DNA from: Prorocentrum cordatum
Lineage: Eukaryota; Sar; Dinophyceae; Prorocentrales; Prorocentraceae
Direction: 5' to 3'
Length of the DNA stretch: 64,000 nt
Assembly: GCA_963575745.1 (NCBI GenBank)
Contig: CAUYUJ010015726.1
Coordinates: forward strand, 1,121,839 to 1,185,838
Shown here: piece by piece, positions 19,903-28,149 of the stretch
Numbering within the stretch: position 1 is the stretch's first letter
Layout: every line of letters starts with the position of its first letter
Program-made: the position numbers and the translations under genes
The notes under the pieces: generated by a model
Told to the model about the DNA's origin: nothing
Database searches by the model: none
Seen by the model: the letters and a program-made list of their open reading frames with translations, nothing else

Positions 19903-21470
19903 ACACAATGGCCGATGCCCGCTCTATGGGTCCTCGCCGACAACTTGGCCCAATTCAGACGATCAGCAACAGTGGCTGCTGGGTCTGCTCTTGACCGGTC
20001 GGCCTTGATCCTAAAGAAGCGTGCCCAGTTCGGAATCACGTAATTTGGTTCCAGAGGTGGGGTTCTCGTTGACATCTGTAACAACTGAAAAGCCAACCAT
20101 GCCTCCCCTTGCGCGGTTCTCAGAACCGTCTTGTACTGTGGGCTATGAGGCGGAACATTCCCTTTTGCAACCTCTGCAGCACGGCCTTCTTCGCCTGGAT
20201 AAGCGTTCCCAGGCATCATGCCCCGATGGAGATTGCCGCTCTTGACCGTAAACGGTTGAAGAAAATCATGGTCGGCAATATCTGGCCCTGTCGCACTTTT
20301 ATATGGCAATTTCTTCATCTTTTGATATGGCAAATCATAGGGCCAATCAAGTTCCCTTTCTCCGGGTCTACCTTCTTTCGGACGCTGCGGGAACTTGTGA
20401 CCGCCGCTGAGCTTGGTTAACTTTCCCACGGGGCATTTATTGCGAAGATACTCCTCCGCTGCTTCACCAGGCGTTTGAGCTTCTTGAAAGCCCGTAGGCG
20501 GCGCCAAAGGGGGACTGCGGGGCGACTGAGCCGTCCGCATACTGGAATCACTGCCCGAGGCGGCTGAGCCACCGGGCGCAGCGACTCCACTGGAAGCGGC
20601 TGCGCCGCTCAGTGGCGCGGCGTGAACCGAGACGGCTATGCCGCCCGAGGCCGATCCACTCACTGAAACGGCTAAGCCGCTCGGTGCCTTGGCCGGCGCT
20701 GCCTTTTGCAGCTCGTTCAGTACCGTGCGCATACGTTCATCATTTTGCACACCTTCGTCCTCCGATCGTAGGCGTTGCCCCTTCGGCGGCATTCCCGGAC
20801 AGAAAATTTCCCCGCGCGGCAAGAAGTAATTGTCATCTTTCCAAGGGAAAAAGTCTTCATATGCCATTCCCTGCTTAAGAAAGTCAATAGAAGCCGCTGA
20901 GTAATATGAGTGGATAGCTCCACCTCCAGATGCATCTAAGATGGCTGGAAACTCTTCGCTACTCAAAGCTGTTCTAAATCGACGGGCGTTGAGCAAAGAC
21001 ACGGGTATGTTGCCTACTGAGGGGGCCCAATTCTGCCAGCGCATGACTAGCTCATTGATGGTCGCCTCCTGCTGGGCATACCCGTCAGCTCTTGTCGCCC
21101 TTGGTACGTTGCCACTCCGTGCGGCTGAGCCGCCGGAGGGCTGGCAGAAAAATAACACGGCCAGTTTAGCGGTCTTGGTCATGTTCTCTGCACATAACTG
21201 ACCCGCATTCGCGTTCACTATTTGCCCTCCTTTGTTCATTTTATACTCTTGGTGGGTTGAAGCAAAGTGAAAGATGTCTCCTGAGCGGTGCCGAAGCTGT
21301 CGGTAAAGGCTCACTCCGTCTAGGATCTTTATTCTTGGGAAAAGCCTTATGGCTTGGTAGTGTTCGATCCGACGGTTCATTCTGGCCCTAACAAGAGTGG
21401 CAGCATCATCCCACATCGGGTTTACGCCAACTCCATCCGTCTGCCAGCATTCGTCGCCCCCCACCAACAT
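19827..21470 (-). CDS. Cargo ORF D, possible SGNH-hydrolase-like domain
   Basis: Just upstream (21590-21470) another frame reads P-L-V-F-A-G-S-L-R-I-L-V-E-A-A and I-M-Y-V-G-G. It connects to this ORF (G-D-E-C-W) if one base is lost from the G6 run near 21463. G-S-L, then G-G-x-D-E-C-W, then G-D-I-F-H-F (about residue 65-70) are spaced like blocks I, III and V of SGNH/GDSL hydrolases, though the block III Asn is not evident. The rest has T-A-K-L-A-V-L-F-F-C-Q-P and G-G-G-A-I-H-S-Y-Y-S segments and a Ser/Ala-rich linker. It could be a different Rossmann-like fold. Confidence 0.35.
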   Translation of the reverse strand: MLVGGDECWQTDGVGVNPMWDDAATLVRARMNRRIEHYQAIRLFPRIKILDGVSLYRQLRHRSGDIFHFASTHQEYKMNKGGQIVNANAGQLCAENMTKTAKLAVLFFCQPSGGSAARSGNVPRATRADGYAQQEATINELVMRWQNWAPSVGNIPVSLLNARRFRTALSSEEFPAILDASGGGAIHSYYSAASIDFLKQGMAYEDFFPWKDDNYFLPRGEIFCPGMPPKGQRLRSEDEGVQNDERMRTVLNELQKAAPAKAPSGLAVSVSGSASGGIAVSVHAAPLSGAAASSGVAAPGGSAASGSDSSMRTAQSPRSPPLAPPTGFQEAQTPGEAAEEYLRNKCPVGKLTKLSGGHKFPQRPKEGRPGERELDWPYDLPYQKMKKLPYKSATGPDIADHDFLQPFTVKSGNLHRGMMPGNAYPGEEGRAAEVAKGNVPPHSPQYKTVLRTAQGEAWLAFQLLQMSTRTPPLEPNYVIPNWARFFRIKADRSRADPAATVADRLNWAKLSARTHRAGIGHCVELSLPLRRSKTNSQAGLNSLMARL

Positions 21471-21625
21471 ACATGATCTCTATCGCTCCGTCGGTAGCAC
21501 GGCTCATCGCGTCATCCACCAGCTCAACCGCTGCCTCTACTAATATTCTGAGGCTCCCTGCGAAAACTAATGGATTTCCTGTCGTTTTGGCCCAGTGCCG
21601 ACTCCGATCATTTCACTGGTGTCAT

Positions 21626-23113
21626 CTACGATATCATTGAAATTCCAAAAGGTGAAGCGTATCGGGGTGTGGATCCCCTTCTTAAGTCGTCGTGTTTACT
21701 CCGCTGGAAGTTTGAAGATGCCTCCCGAATAGCCGAGGCAAAGGCTCCACTGATGGCCTTCTGCGAGCTTCCAAATACATGATCTCGCAGATTGTACTCG
21801 AGAAGAAGGCTAGGCTTAATCTTCCCGGGCCCATCCTTGAATACAATTGTGGAGTCTGAAACAAAAATAGCAGAGTAAGACCAACAAGGATATGTCCCAT
21901 TATTCATCAGGCATAGCGGACGAAAGAAATCAGTAACTGGTTCCCCTGTGTCCGACATGGCCGCGAGGTCCTCACCTATGAATGGGATCCATGAGTGTCC
22001 GTTCACTCTAGCAAATTGCGAGATGGCTTGGCACTTCTGAAGAAACGATCGTTTGACTGCCCAGGTCGACATCATCGGGTCAGTAATCCCAATATAAAGG
22101 TCAAGAATCTCATTCACCTTGACCTGCCACTCGTGCGTAGGGGCCTTAGGATCGGTCGCAAAATTCCCCTGCGACCGAAAATAATCAAGGACGTTCCAGG
22201 GACCTCGCCCAATATAGGGCGGGCCACCCGGCTCAGCATCAGCCGCGGGTGGACCCGACTCGGGCGGTCCATCCCCTCCACCACCTCCTGAAGGGGGATG
22301 AGAGGGTGGACCATTTCCCGACGAAGAACCACCTGGTCCAGGCGGAGCTCCACTGCCGCCGGCTGAGCCGGGGGGTGAGCCACCACCTGTCCCACCGCCG
22401 GCTGGGCCGGGAGGGTCAGCCGGACCTGAGGCTGGGTCGGCGGATGATCCGCCGGCAGCCTGCTGACCGACTCCAGGGTTGCCCAAAGAGGGCTGAGTGA
22501 CAGCTAGGGATACCTGATGGCTTGCCGAAGCGACTGAGTCGTTCGGTGCCTCCTCTGTCATCCGCGACCTCTTCGGTGGCGACTGCACTTTGGCCTCAGG
22601 ATCGAGGCCGTCCTCGGCAAACCACGCGTCTAGGTTTTGCGGCCTCTTCCATGGGCGTTGCTCTTTGCGCCAATGTATCGCCTGCTGAAGGGAGGCATCA
22701 AAATAGTTTGTTCTTGCCGTAGCGGTGAGAGCCTCCTCGACAACATGCACTGGCGTGTGATACAAACCTTTGACCACCGGAAGGGCAAACATTGTTTCCC
22801 AACCGTCCTCGGCGGCTGTGCCACGGGGAGGCTTTCGGGGAGAAGGGCCCCAGATGTTCAACCACACCTCGGGGGATCCTTGTGTCCAGTGATCTATCAC
22901 TGGGACGCTCGCAAAATCTCCATATATAGTTTTGCACCGTACGGCTGGGCCGACGGTGGGACCAATGGCCTCTCCTTTCTCGAGAGTTCGAACAGCACGA
23001 CGTGCCTCCCCTGGCGGGTTCGTATACAACTTACAGACCAACCTCGTCTTTTCATCGGGGTACGTCTGGAAGAATGTACCCACGGGGATGTGGTCCAAAC
23101 TAGGGGAACACAA
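21626..23113 (-). CDS. Cargo ORF C, unknown protein with Gly/Pro-rich hinge
   Basis: 495 codons. Residues about 1-170 are ordered (I-P-V-G-T-F-F-Q-T-Y-P-D and V-W-L-N-I-W-G-P-S-P). About 170-300 is a Gly/Pro/Ser-rich linker. About 300-495 is ordered again (W-N-V-L-D-Y-F-R-S-Q-G-N-F and F-L-Q-K-C-Q-A-I-S-Q-F-A). The linker composition resembles that of the Gag ORF at 32558-33658, so the second half could be capsid-like. That is a weak idea; no family is recognised. Confidence 0.45.
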   Translation of the reverse strand: MCSPSLDHIPVGTFFQTYPDEKTRLVCKLYTNPPGEARRAVRTLEKGEAIGPTVGPAVRCKTIYGDFASVPVIDHWTQGSPEVWLNIWGPSPRKPPRGTAAEDGWETMFALPVVKGLYHTPVHVVEEALTATARTNYFDASLQQAIHWRKEQRPWKRPQNLDAWFAEDGLDPEAKVQSPPKRSRMTEEAPNDSVASASHQVSLAVTQPSLGNPGVGQQAAGGSSADPASGPADPPGPAGGGTGGGSPPGSAGGSGAPPGPGGSSSGNGPPSHPPSGGGGGDGPPESGPPAADAEPGGPPYIGRGPWNVLDYFRSQGNFATDPKAPTHEWQVKVNEILDLYIGITDPMMSTWAVKRSFLQKCQAISQFARVNGHSWIPFIGEDLAAMSDTGEPVTDFFRPLCLMNNGTYPCWSYSAIFVSDSTIVFKDGPGKIKPSLLLEYNLRDHVFGSSQKAISGAFASAIREASSNFQRSKHDDLRRGSTPRYASPFGISMIS

Positions 23114-23347
23114 TCAAAACGGCATGTTGCCTTTCGTTCGAACGTTGTCCAGTGCACTATCCACGGATCCTGCGAGACCTGAGAATACAGACGTTGGAAA
23201 ACCGTCTGCGATGTTGCGTCCAGGTCAGCCTTCAGCGCGGTCACGACTTGGTCGTTCCGCATGTACAATACGTCATGCCTCCACATTGTGAACCGCCAAC
23301 TCCATCCTCGCTTGTGTCCAACCTTGACGGTCCCGGTGTGATCCAAT

Positions 23348-24745
23348 CTAGACCACTCTCTCTTTTTTATCAGGAAAGCAACGGAATGTTGGTCTCTCTT
23401 GTCTGGAACCGATGTCTCCTGGACCGGAGGTGGCCGCTTTCTTGGCAGGCTGACTGTCCTGGATAGCTGTTTCGGCTGCCCCTTTGCGAGCAACTATCTC
23501 TTCTCCGCGAATTTCTACACCAGCTTCCATCTCGATGTCTTCATCCATCACGACATCGCTCGGGCTAAATGGTCTAGCCTCGTCCCCAGCCGGCTGAGTT
23601 GGCGAGAAAGCCCCCTCGCTCGGCTGAGCCGGTGGGGTAGCCTTTCGAATTTTATCGGGAGGGGCGTTTTCTCTGGGCTCGGTCCCGGGAATTCCCGCCT
23701 CAAATGAGTCGGGAATGAGTTCGTCTATGATATCATCTGCGCAGATCGAGACAACGCCCTCCCCCGACGGCTTAACCGCTGGGCCCCCCAACGGTCGACA
23801 CATGGGTTTGGTCGATGCTCTCTCGGGCGCGCGGGGGCCGCGGAAGGCAAGGTTCGCGCAGCCACCGCAAGGTGACCACGCAATCCGAGCGGGGGCCGGC
23901 CGCAGGGCAGCCCGCGCAAGCTCTAGAGATGAAACGGCAGCGGCACAGACGAGATCAGAGGAAAGGATAGGACGACGACGAGACGACAAAACTCTCTCTG
24001 CGGCTCGAGCAACAACAATATGTACTTGTCTGGCAAAAGCATCCGTGTAATCTTCTGCAATCTTACACTCACGTCCTCTAGCCTCAATATGCTCGTGCGC
24101 GCCGCCACATATGCGCTCAAGTCCCTCCGCAACATCGGAGGAGGTAGAAGCTATCGTCCAGGGCTTTTTCATGAAATTACCCGTGCTATCCTTTAGTCCG
24201 TACGCACATCCATGCAACGCCGTCTTGACAAACTCTAACTCTCTCATGCATTTTTTCACCTGAGGACCCCTCCAATAGTTACACTGGGTAGGCCGTTCAA
24301 TGCAAACGATGCCCCCCGCTTTGTGCACAGCGCGGGCAATCTCACGGAAATTCCAAAACAGGTATCTGAAGTCTGTCCTAATACCGCGAAGCCTACGCAT
24401 CGCTCTGAAGTTTCCGGCACGAAAATAATGTGCTTCGTTCACATATTGCCAGGGGGAACCTCCCGTGCAGGGCATAGAGCCCCACAACGTAATGTGTTTT
24501 CTTTTGAACATTTTAATATCATTCAAAGCCAACCTAAGTCCCTCTTCAGTCCTCATATCTTCCGTCTCAGTGTATCGAATCACTTTGCACGAGTTGTCAA
24601 CGAAGTTCTTCGGATTTCCTATCCTGCTCCGAGGGCCGCAACAATATTCTAACAAGAGTCTTTCCCCGGTCCCCTGCGTGGCCGGGGCGCAATTTTCTCG
24701 GATCCAGAACTCTGTGTATCCAGTCCATCTGCTAGGGCAATAGTC
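23348..24745 (-). CDS. Cargo ORF B, methyltransferase-like domain
   Basis: The frame is open upstream of its first listed start (24655) to about 24745 with good protein character (S-R-W-T-G-Y-T-E-F-W-I-R-E-N-C), so I extend it. L-L-L-E-Y-C-C-G-P (motif-I-like glycine turn), then W-G-S-M-P-C-T-G-G-S-P-W about 57 residues later (like the P-C loop of DNA cytosine-C5 methyltransferases), then G-G-I-V-C-I-E-R-P (like their E-N-V motif VI) are in the order expected of that fold. From about residue 225 the sequence becomes low in complexity (Pro/Ala/Glu-rich). A full target-recognition region is not visible. Activity is not established; it may be a degenerate Rossmann domain. Confidence 0.45.
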   Translation of the reverse strand, partial: DYCPSRWTGYTEFWIRENCAPATQGTGERLLLEYCCGPRSRIGNPKNFVDNSCKVIRYTETEDMRTEEGLRLALNDIKMFKRKHITLWGSMPCTGGSPWQYVNEAHYFRAGNFRAMRRLRGIRTDFRYLFWNFREIARAVHKAGGIVCIERPTQCNYWRGPQVKKCMRELEFVKTALHGCAYGLKDSTGNFMKKPWTIASTSSDVAEGLERICGGAHEHIEARGRECKIAEDYTDAFARQVHIVVARAAERVLSSRRRPILSSDLVCAAAVSSLELARAALRPAPARIAWSPCGGCANLAFRGPRAPERASTKPMCRPLGGPAVKPSGEGVVSICADDIIDELIPDSFEAGIPGTEPRENAPPDKIRKATPPAQPSEGAFSPTQPAGDEARPFSPSDVVMDEDIEMEAGVEIRGEEIVARKGAAETAIQDSQPAKKAATSGPGDIGSRQERPTFRCFPDKKERVV

Positions 24746-24811
24746 ACCATCGCTGGAATCGCCATTCGAGTTATGTTCAAATGGGTGATGATATTTGTTA
24801 TGTTCGTCGCG

Positions 24812-25331
24812 CTAATTATCTGTGCGGCCAACCGTCAAACCCTGTTGGGCATGAATGGCATGAGTACGACGCCTATCATCTAGTCTTTCCGGGCCGATGG
24901 GACAATCACTGGTTACTGGCATAAACGTAACAAGTCTCGGAACGAAATGCCAGCGCTTCAAACTTTGTCCTTGTTGTGTCCACGTATCCTTTCTGTCCGG
25001 GAAACTGGCAGCAGCAGCAGGAGGAAGATGGGGGGGGGAGAAGGTTATGGCCGGGCATCTCCTCTGCATCCCTGGCTGGCTCATTACTCAAATATCCTTC
25101 ACATAGTTCTTTTGTCAAGATCGATGTATATGACTCAGTTTCGCCGTCAGTCATGTCAAACATTGCTTTCATCTCACGATTGGAGCTTTTCCTAGTTATT
25201 TCCTCTATCTTTCTGGTTGTCTCGGAGCTTCTGCTGTAACCTCCTTCGGTCATTGTAGGAGTAAGTGCACCTGCTTCCACGGCTTGGCCGGGCGCATTCG
25301 CAACCGCAGCTTTGCTGGGGGCGCGTGCCAC
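24812..25331 (-). CDS. Linker between RNase H and cargo, unknown
   Basis: The frame 24906-25331 reads T-R-K-I-E-E-I-T-R-K-S-S-N-R-E-M-K-A-M-F, an ordered, charged segment, and ends near 24906. A further frame at 24649-24831 is hydrophobic (I-T-N-I-I-T-H-L-N-I-T-R-M-A-I) and could be a membrane or core segment. They link RNase H with the first cargo domain. Confidence 0.3.
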
Positions 25332-25475
25332 CGCGGCTTTGCCGGGGGCGGCCTCAGGCGCCGCTGGGATATGTATTGTTTTGGTGTATGCACAACGGGC
25401 TTACCCTTATTAGGACGCTTCTTCTTTTTGTTCATCTTCTTGCTAGGTATAATAGCTCCTATCCGCAAGGCCGAA

Positions 25476-26147
25476 CTAGGACCTAAGCGGGGCTTCAGAA
25501 TCCCCCCGGGTTTCAGGTGGAGTCCGTCTGAAAACGTCGACTCTAAATAGTCCGGGCACTGCTTGGCGGCCCAGAATTTGGGCGTCACAATGTTGACAAG
25601 GTGAAAAGACTTTAACCCAAGCCAAAGGGTCTGTGAACCTCTTCGCTCCAATGTCTGCAGATTCATTTTGGGCCCTTTCGTACTGGAGCTCAACAATACC
25701 TCGAGAAAATTGTTCGGGCACAGCTGCAGCATCAGTCCGATGCGTTCTCGGTGGGTGCATGGGCTTCATTGATCCACCCGCTTTGATGACTTTACACGCT
25801 GCCTGGTTATCTTCTAAAACCAAGCATCTTACCTGTCTGTCAAGCAGTATTTCCCAAAGCGGTAGCGCTGCAAGCAGCTCTTTTCGCAAAGCAAGGTCAG
25901 CAGCCACAATGTCTGCCTCGAGTGTGCTGTGGGAAACGCAAGTCTGTCGTTACGATCCAGCTCTAGTGCATGGGCCCCATATGGCTTGAAAGCTGGCACT
26001 CGTGCTCCGATGCGTTCGAATGTCGCTGGCTAAATCTGCGTCAGAGTATTGCTTCAACAAGACATCCTCCAGTTTGTCACCCACCCACGAAGACATGCGG
26101 TAGTGAGGGGCACATCTTATATACCAGATGAGGCGGGAAAGATCCAT
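25476..26147 (-). CDS. Copia RNase H (frameshifted)
   Basis: Copia-type RNase H in two adjoining frames. 25950-26147 holds Y-S-D-A-D-L-A (first catalytic Asp). 25476-25907, with its upstream extension to about 25930, holds L-E-A-D-I-V-A-A-D (catalytic Glu), L-E-D-N-Q-A-A-C-K-V-I (catalytic Asp) and N-E-S-A-D-I-G-A-K-R-F-T, the copia C-terminal signature. It degrades the RNA strand of the RNA-DNA hybrid during reverse transcription. The break between the frames is near 25930-25950. Confidence 0.85.
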
Positions 26148-26150
26148 GTC

Positions 26151-26699
26151 TTATTGCTCTGTCCATTTGGTAATACAACTGGCTGTCTGACACACGGCAC
26201 GGAGCAAGTCATATCTAGCCATTCTTGCACCATAAAGTATCTTCATTAAGACTTTCGCCGCAATGGGCTGAAGCACTCCCGACTGCGTCGGTGGCTCTGG
26301 GTCATGGGGGCTTGCCGCTGCAGCGTCAAGGCCAAGAACTTCTACTTTCTGATCAGGAGGCCCCGAGTCAACTTTGATGTGTGACGCTGATGCTATGGCC
26401 TCCTCTGCCGGAGAGTAAACTTCGCCTCTGGGGCCACCCTGGCCATCCTCGAGGTCAATTAGTTCTGGGCCGAATGGTGTACCTGCAGCGGGGTGAGTAG
26501 CTGGATCAGTGTCCGTTAATTGAACATATAGCGTAACACAGGAATCAAATAATTCGGTCATGTCATACTCGATGACTCTGGCTTGTTTCGGCTCTCTCGG
26601 TTGGTACGGCTCGGACGGCTGAGCCGCCCAGTCACCCCCCGTTTCCTCCTCGCTACTCTTCTCTGTGACGGAGGCGTTCTTCTTGACTTCAACTGCCAT
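26151..26699 (-). CDS. RT-RNase H connection region
   Basis: Acidic 182-codon frame lying where copia elements have the connection between RT and RNase H. Its end (L-M-K-I-L-Y-G-A-R-M-A-R-Y-D-L-L-R) is ordered and matches the usual segment before the first RNase H Asp. The first two thirds (rich in Glu, Pro, Asp) look like inserted disordered sequence. Confidence 0.55.
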   Translation of the reverse strand: MAVEVKKNASVTEKSSEEETGGDWAAQPSEPYQPREPKQARVIEYDMTELFDSCVTLYVQLTDTDPATHPAAGTPFGPELIDLEDGQGGPRGEVYSPAEEAIASASHIKVDSGPPDQKVEVLGLDAAAASPHDPEPPTQSGVLQPIAAKVLMKILYGARMARYDLLRAVCQTASCITKWTEQ

Positions 26700-26790
26700 T
26701 CAACCCACTGTGTAGAGAGTCTATGCTCACATCCCAGATATCTTCCAACCGCAGTCGGAGGGTCGATTTCCTTCCCCTCGGGACAGTTTT

Positions 26791-27305
26791 TCAAAAGGGT
26801 TCTTGTAGTAGTTGCCATCCCTCTGCAAGCTTGTCTGTAGGACCCGACAGCTTGAAATCATCAACATAGCTAATCAGGAAAAGCTGCATCTCCCTGTGGA
26901 GATAACAGCTGCGCCACGGACTACACTTTTCAAAGCCTTTTGCTGTAACATGCCCCTCGCAATGCTGTTCCCAATGTCCTCCTGAATCAGGATGTCCGTA
27001 TAACGAGAGATATAACGGGCATACGGGATTACACATGTGAGACCATTCCTGAGGCCACTCATCGCGGGGTAGAAATACCCAAGTCGGGTGCCGCCTAACT
27101 TTGACTGAGTGTAGGCCTGGCGGGCGTCAGCTTGCTCAATACTGTGGCCTTCAAATAGCCCGTCGGTGTCGGCTGCTTTACTCGCCTGCATAGTAGCAGG
27201 ACTACTGGAAAATTCTTGGAACAACGCTACATCCTTATTCTGATCTCTCGCACTCGAACCATCAAAAACTACCCGACCTTTGTACTTGCGATCTTTGTGT
27301 CCCAA
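26791..27305 (-). CDS. Copia reverse transcriptase, palm region (frameshifted)
   Basis: 26874-27305 carries K-G-R-V-V-F-D-G-S-S-A-R-D-Q-N and Q-A-D-A-R-Q-A-Y (first palm Asp). After a frame change, 26791-27036 carries L-Y-G-H-P-D-S-G-G-H-W-E-Q-H-C and the catalytic box L-I-S-Y-V-D-D. It synthesises cDNA from the element RNA. Sequence downstream at 26558-26818 continues in a third frame (V-G-R-Y-L-G-C), so at least two frameshifts disable this gene. Confidence 0.88.
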
Positions 27306-27438
27306 TGGTAACTCTGAATTCTTTTTAACAAGGATCGCAAATAGCCGGCCAAAGTGCGCCGTCTGTCCGTTGAGTTCGGCGATAACGTCAGAGTACTCTC
27401 TGACGCCATCCTCTTTCCATGTGCCAATGTCACGCAGT

Positions 27439-28089
27439 CTATCCCATTCTTTTTCTCAAGGCAGCTCGGGCGTCTTTGTTCGCCTTGGCCTCGTCTTTTG
27501 AAACAGATCGCGCGACAACGGCGTCAATCTTGGCACGTTGCCAGTCGTCAGGAAGTTGGAAGGGTTCGTCGACAACTGAGATAAGATCAGTAAATGGGTT
27601 GTAAAAATACTGCAAGTCAAATATCTCTTTTTCGCGATGGCTGAGTGCTGAAGCTGAGCTGCTCTGCAACGGCATTCGAAGCACGCTTCGCCGCGACGCG
27701 GCGGCCGCCGGACTCAAGGTCAGGCTTGCCTCCTGTGTGTCCTCAGACTCATCATCGGACAACGGATCCCTACCGGCTGAGCCGGAGGGGGCCCCGTCAC
27801 GTGCTATGGTGCCACCATACCATGTCTGTTTCCACCAAGCGTCCTTGTCGTCCGAAAAATGTTCGTCGGAATCACCTTCCTCAGAGTATTCAGTAGCCAC
27901 AGCTGCGGCTTGGTGGCCCTGTGTAGGCCGCGATGCCGCTCCGCGTCCAATGCCGGGGGTGTAGCACAGGCTGGCCGCCCTCAATCGACGAAGCCGCTCA
28001 GCCACCTGCGGCGCTGCTAGCCTGGCCTCGGGACACGCCGCAAGTGGCTGAGCCACTGCGGGTTCGGGCGGAGTCGGTGGCTCATCCAC
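27439..28089 (-). CDS. RT N-terminal extension
   Basis: 216 codons between integrase and the RT palm. The first 110 residues are Ala/Pro/acidic and probably disordered. The end (F-D-L-Q-Y-F-Y-N-P-F-T-D-L-I and A-K-I-D-A-V-V-A-R-S-V-S-K-D-E-A) is ordered and precedes the RT fingers, as in other copia polyproteins. A frame change separates it from 26874-27305. Confidence 0.6.
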   Translation of the reverse strand: MDEPPTPPEPAVAQPLAACPEARLAAPQVAERLRRLRAASLCYTPGIGRGAASRPTQGHQAAAVATEYSEEGDSDEHFSDDKDAWWKQTWYGGTIARDGAPSGSAGRDPLSDDESEDTQEASLTLSPAAAASRRSVLRMPLQSSSASALSHREKEIFDLQYFYNPFTDLISVVDEPFQLPDDWQRAKIDAVVARSVSKDEAKANKDARAALRKRMG

Positions 28090-28149
28090 ATCCAGGCCAA
28101 TATCACGCAGGAGGCCAAGACAAGGACCAGGATCTTCTATACCGAAAAA

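Noticed and set aside
13235-25400. The cargo as host genes captured between two unrelated solo LTRs
   Set aside because: The LTRs form one pair with a shared exact target duplication, and the cargo shares strand, hairpins and decay with gag-pol, so one element is the simpler reading.
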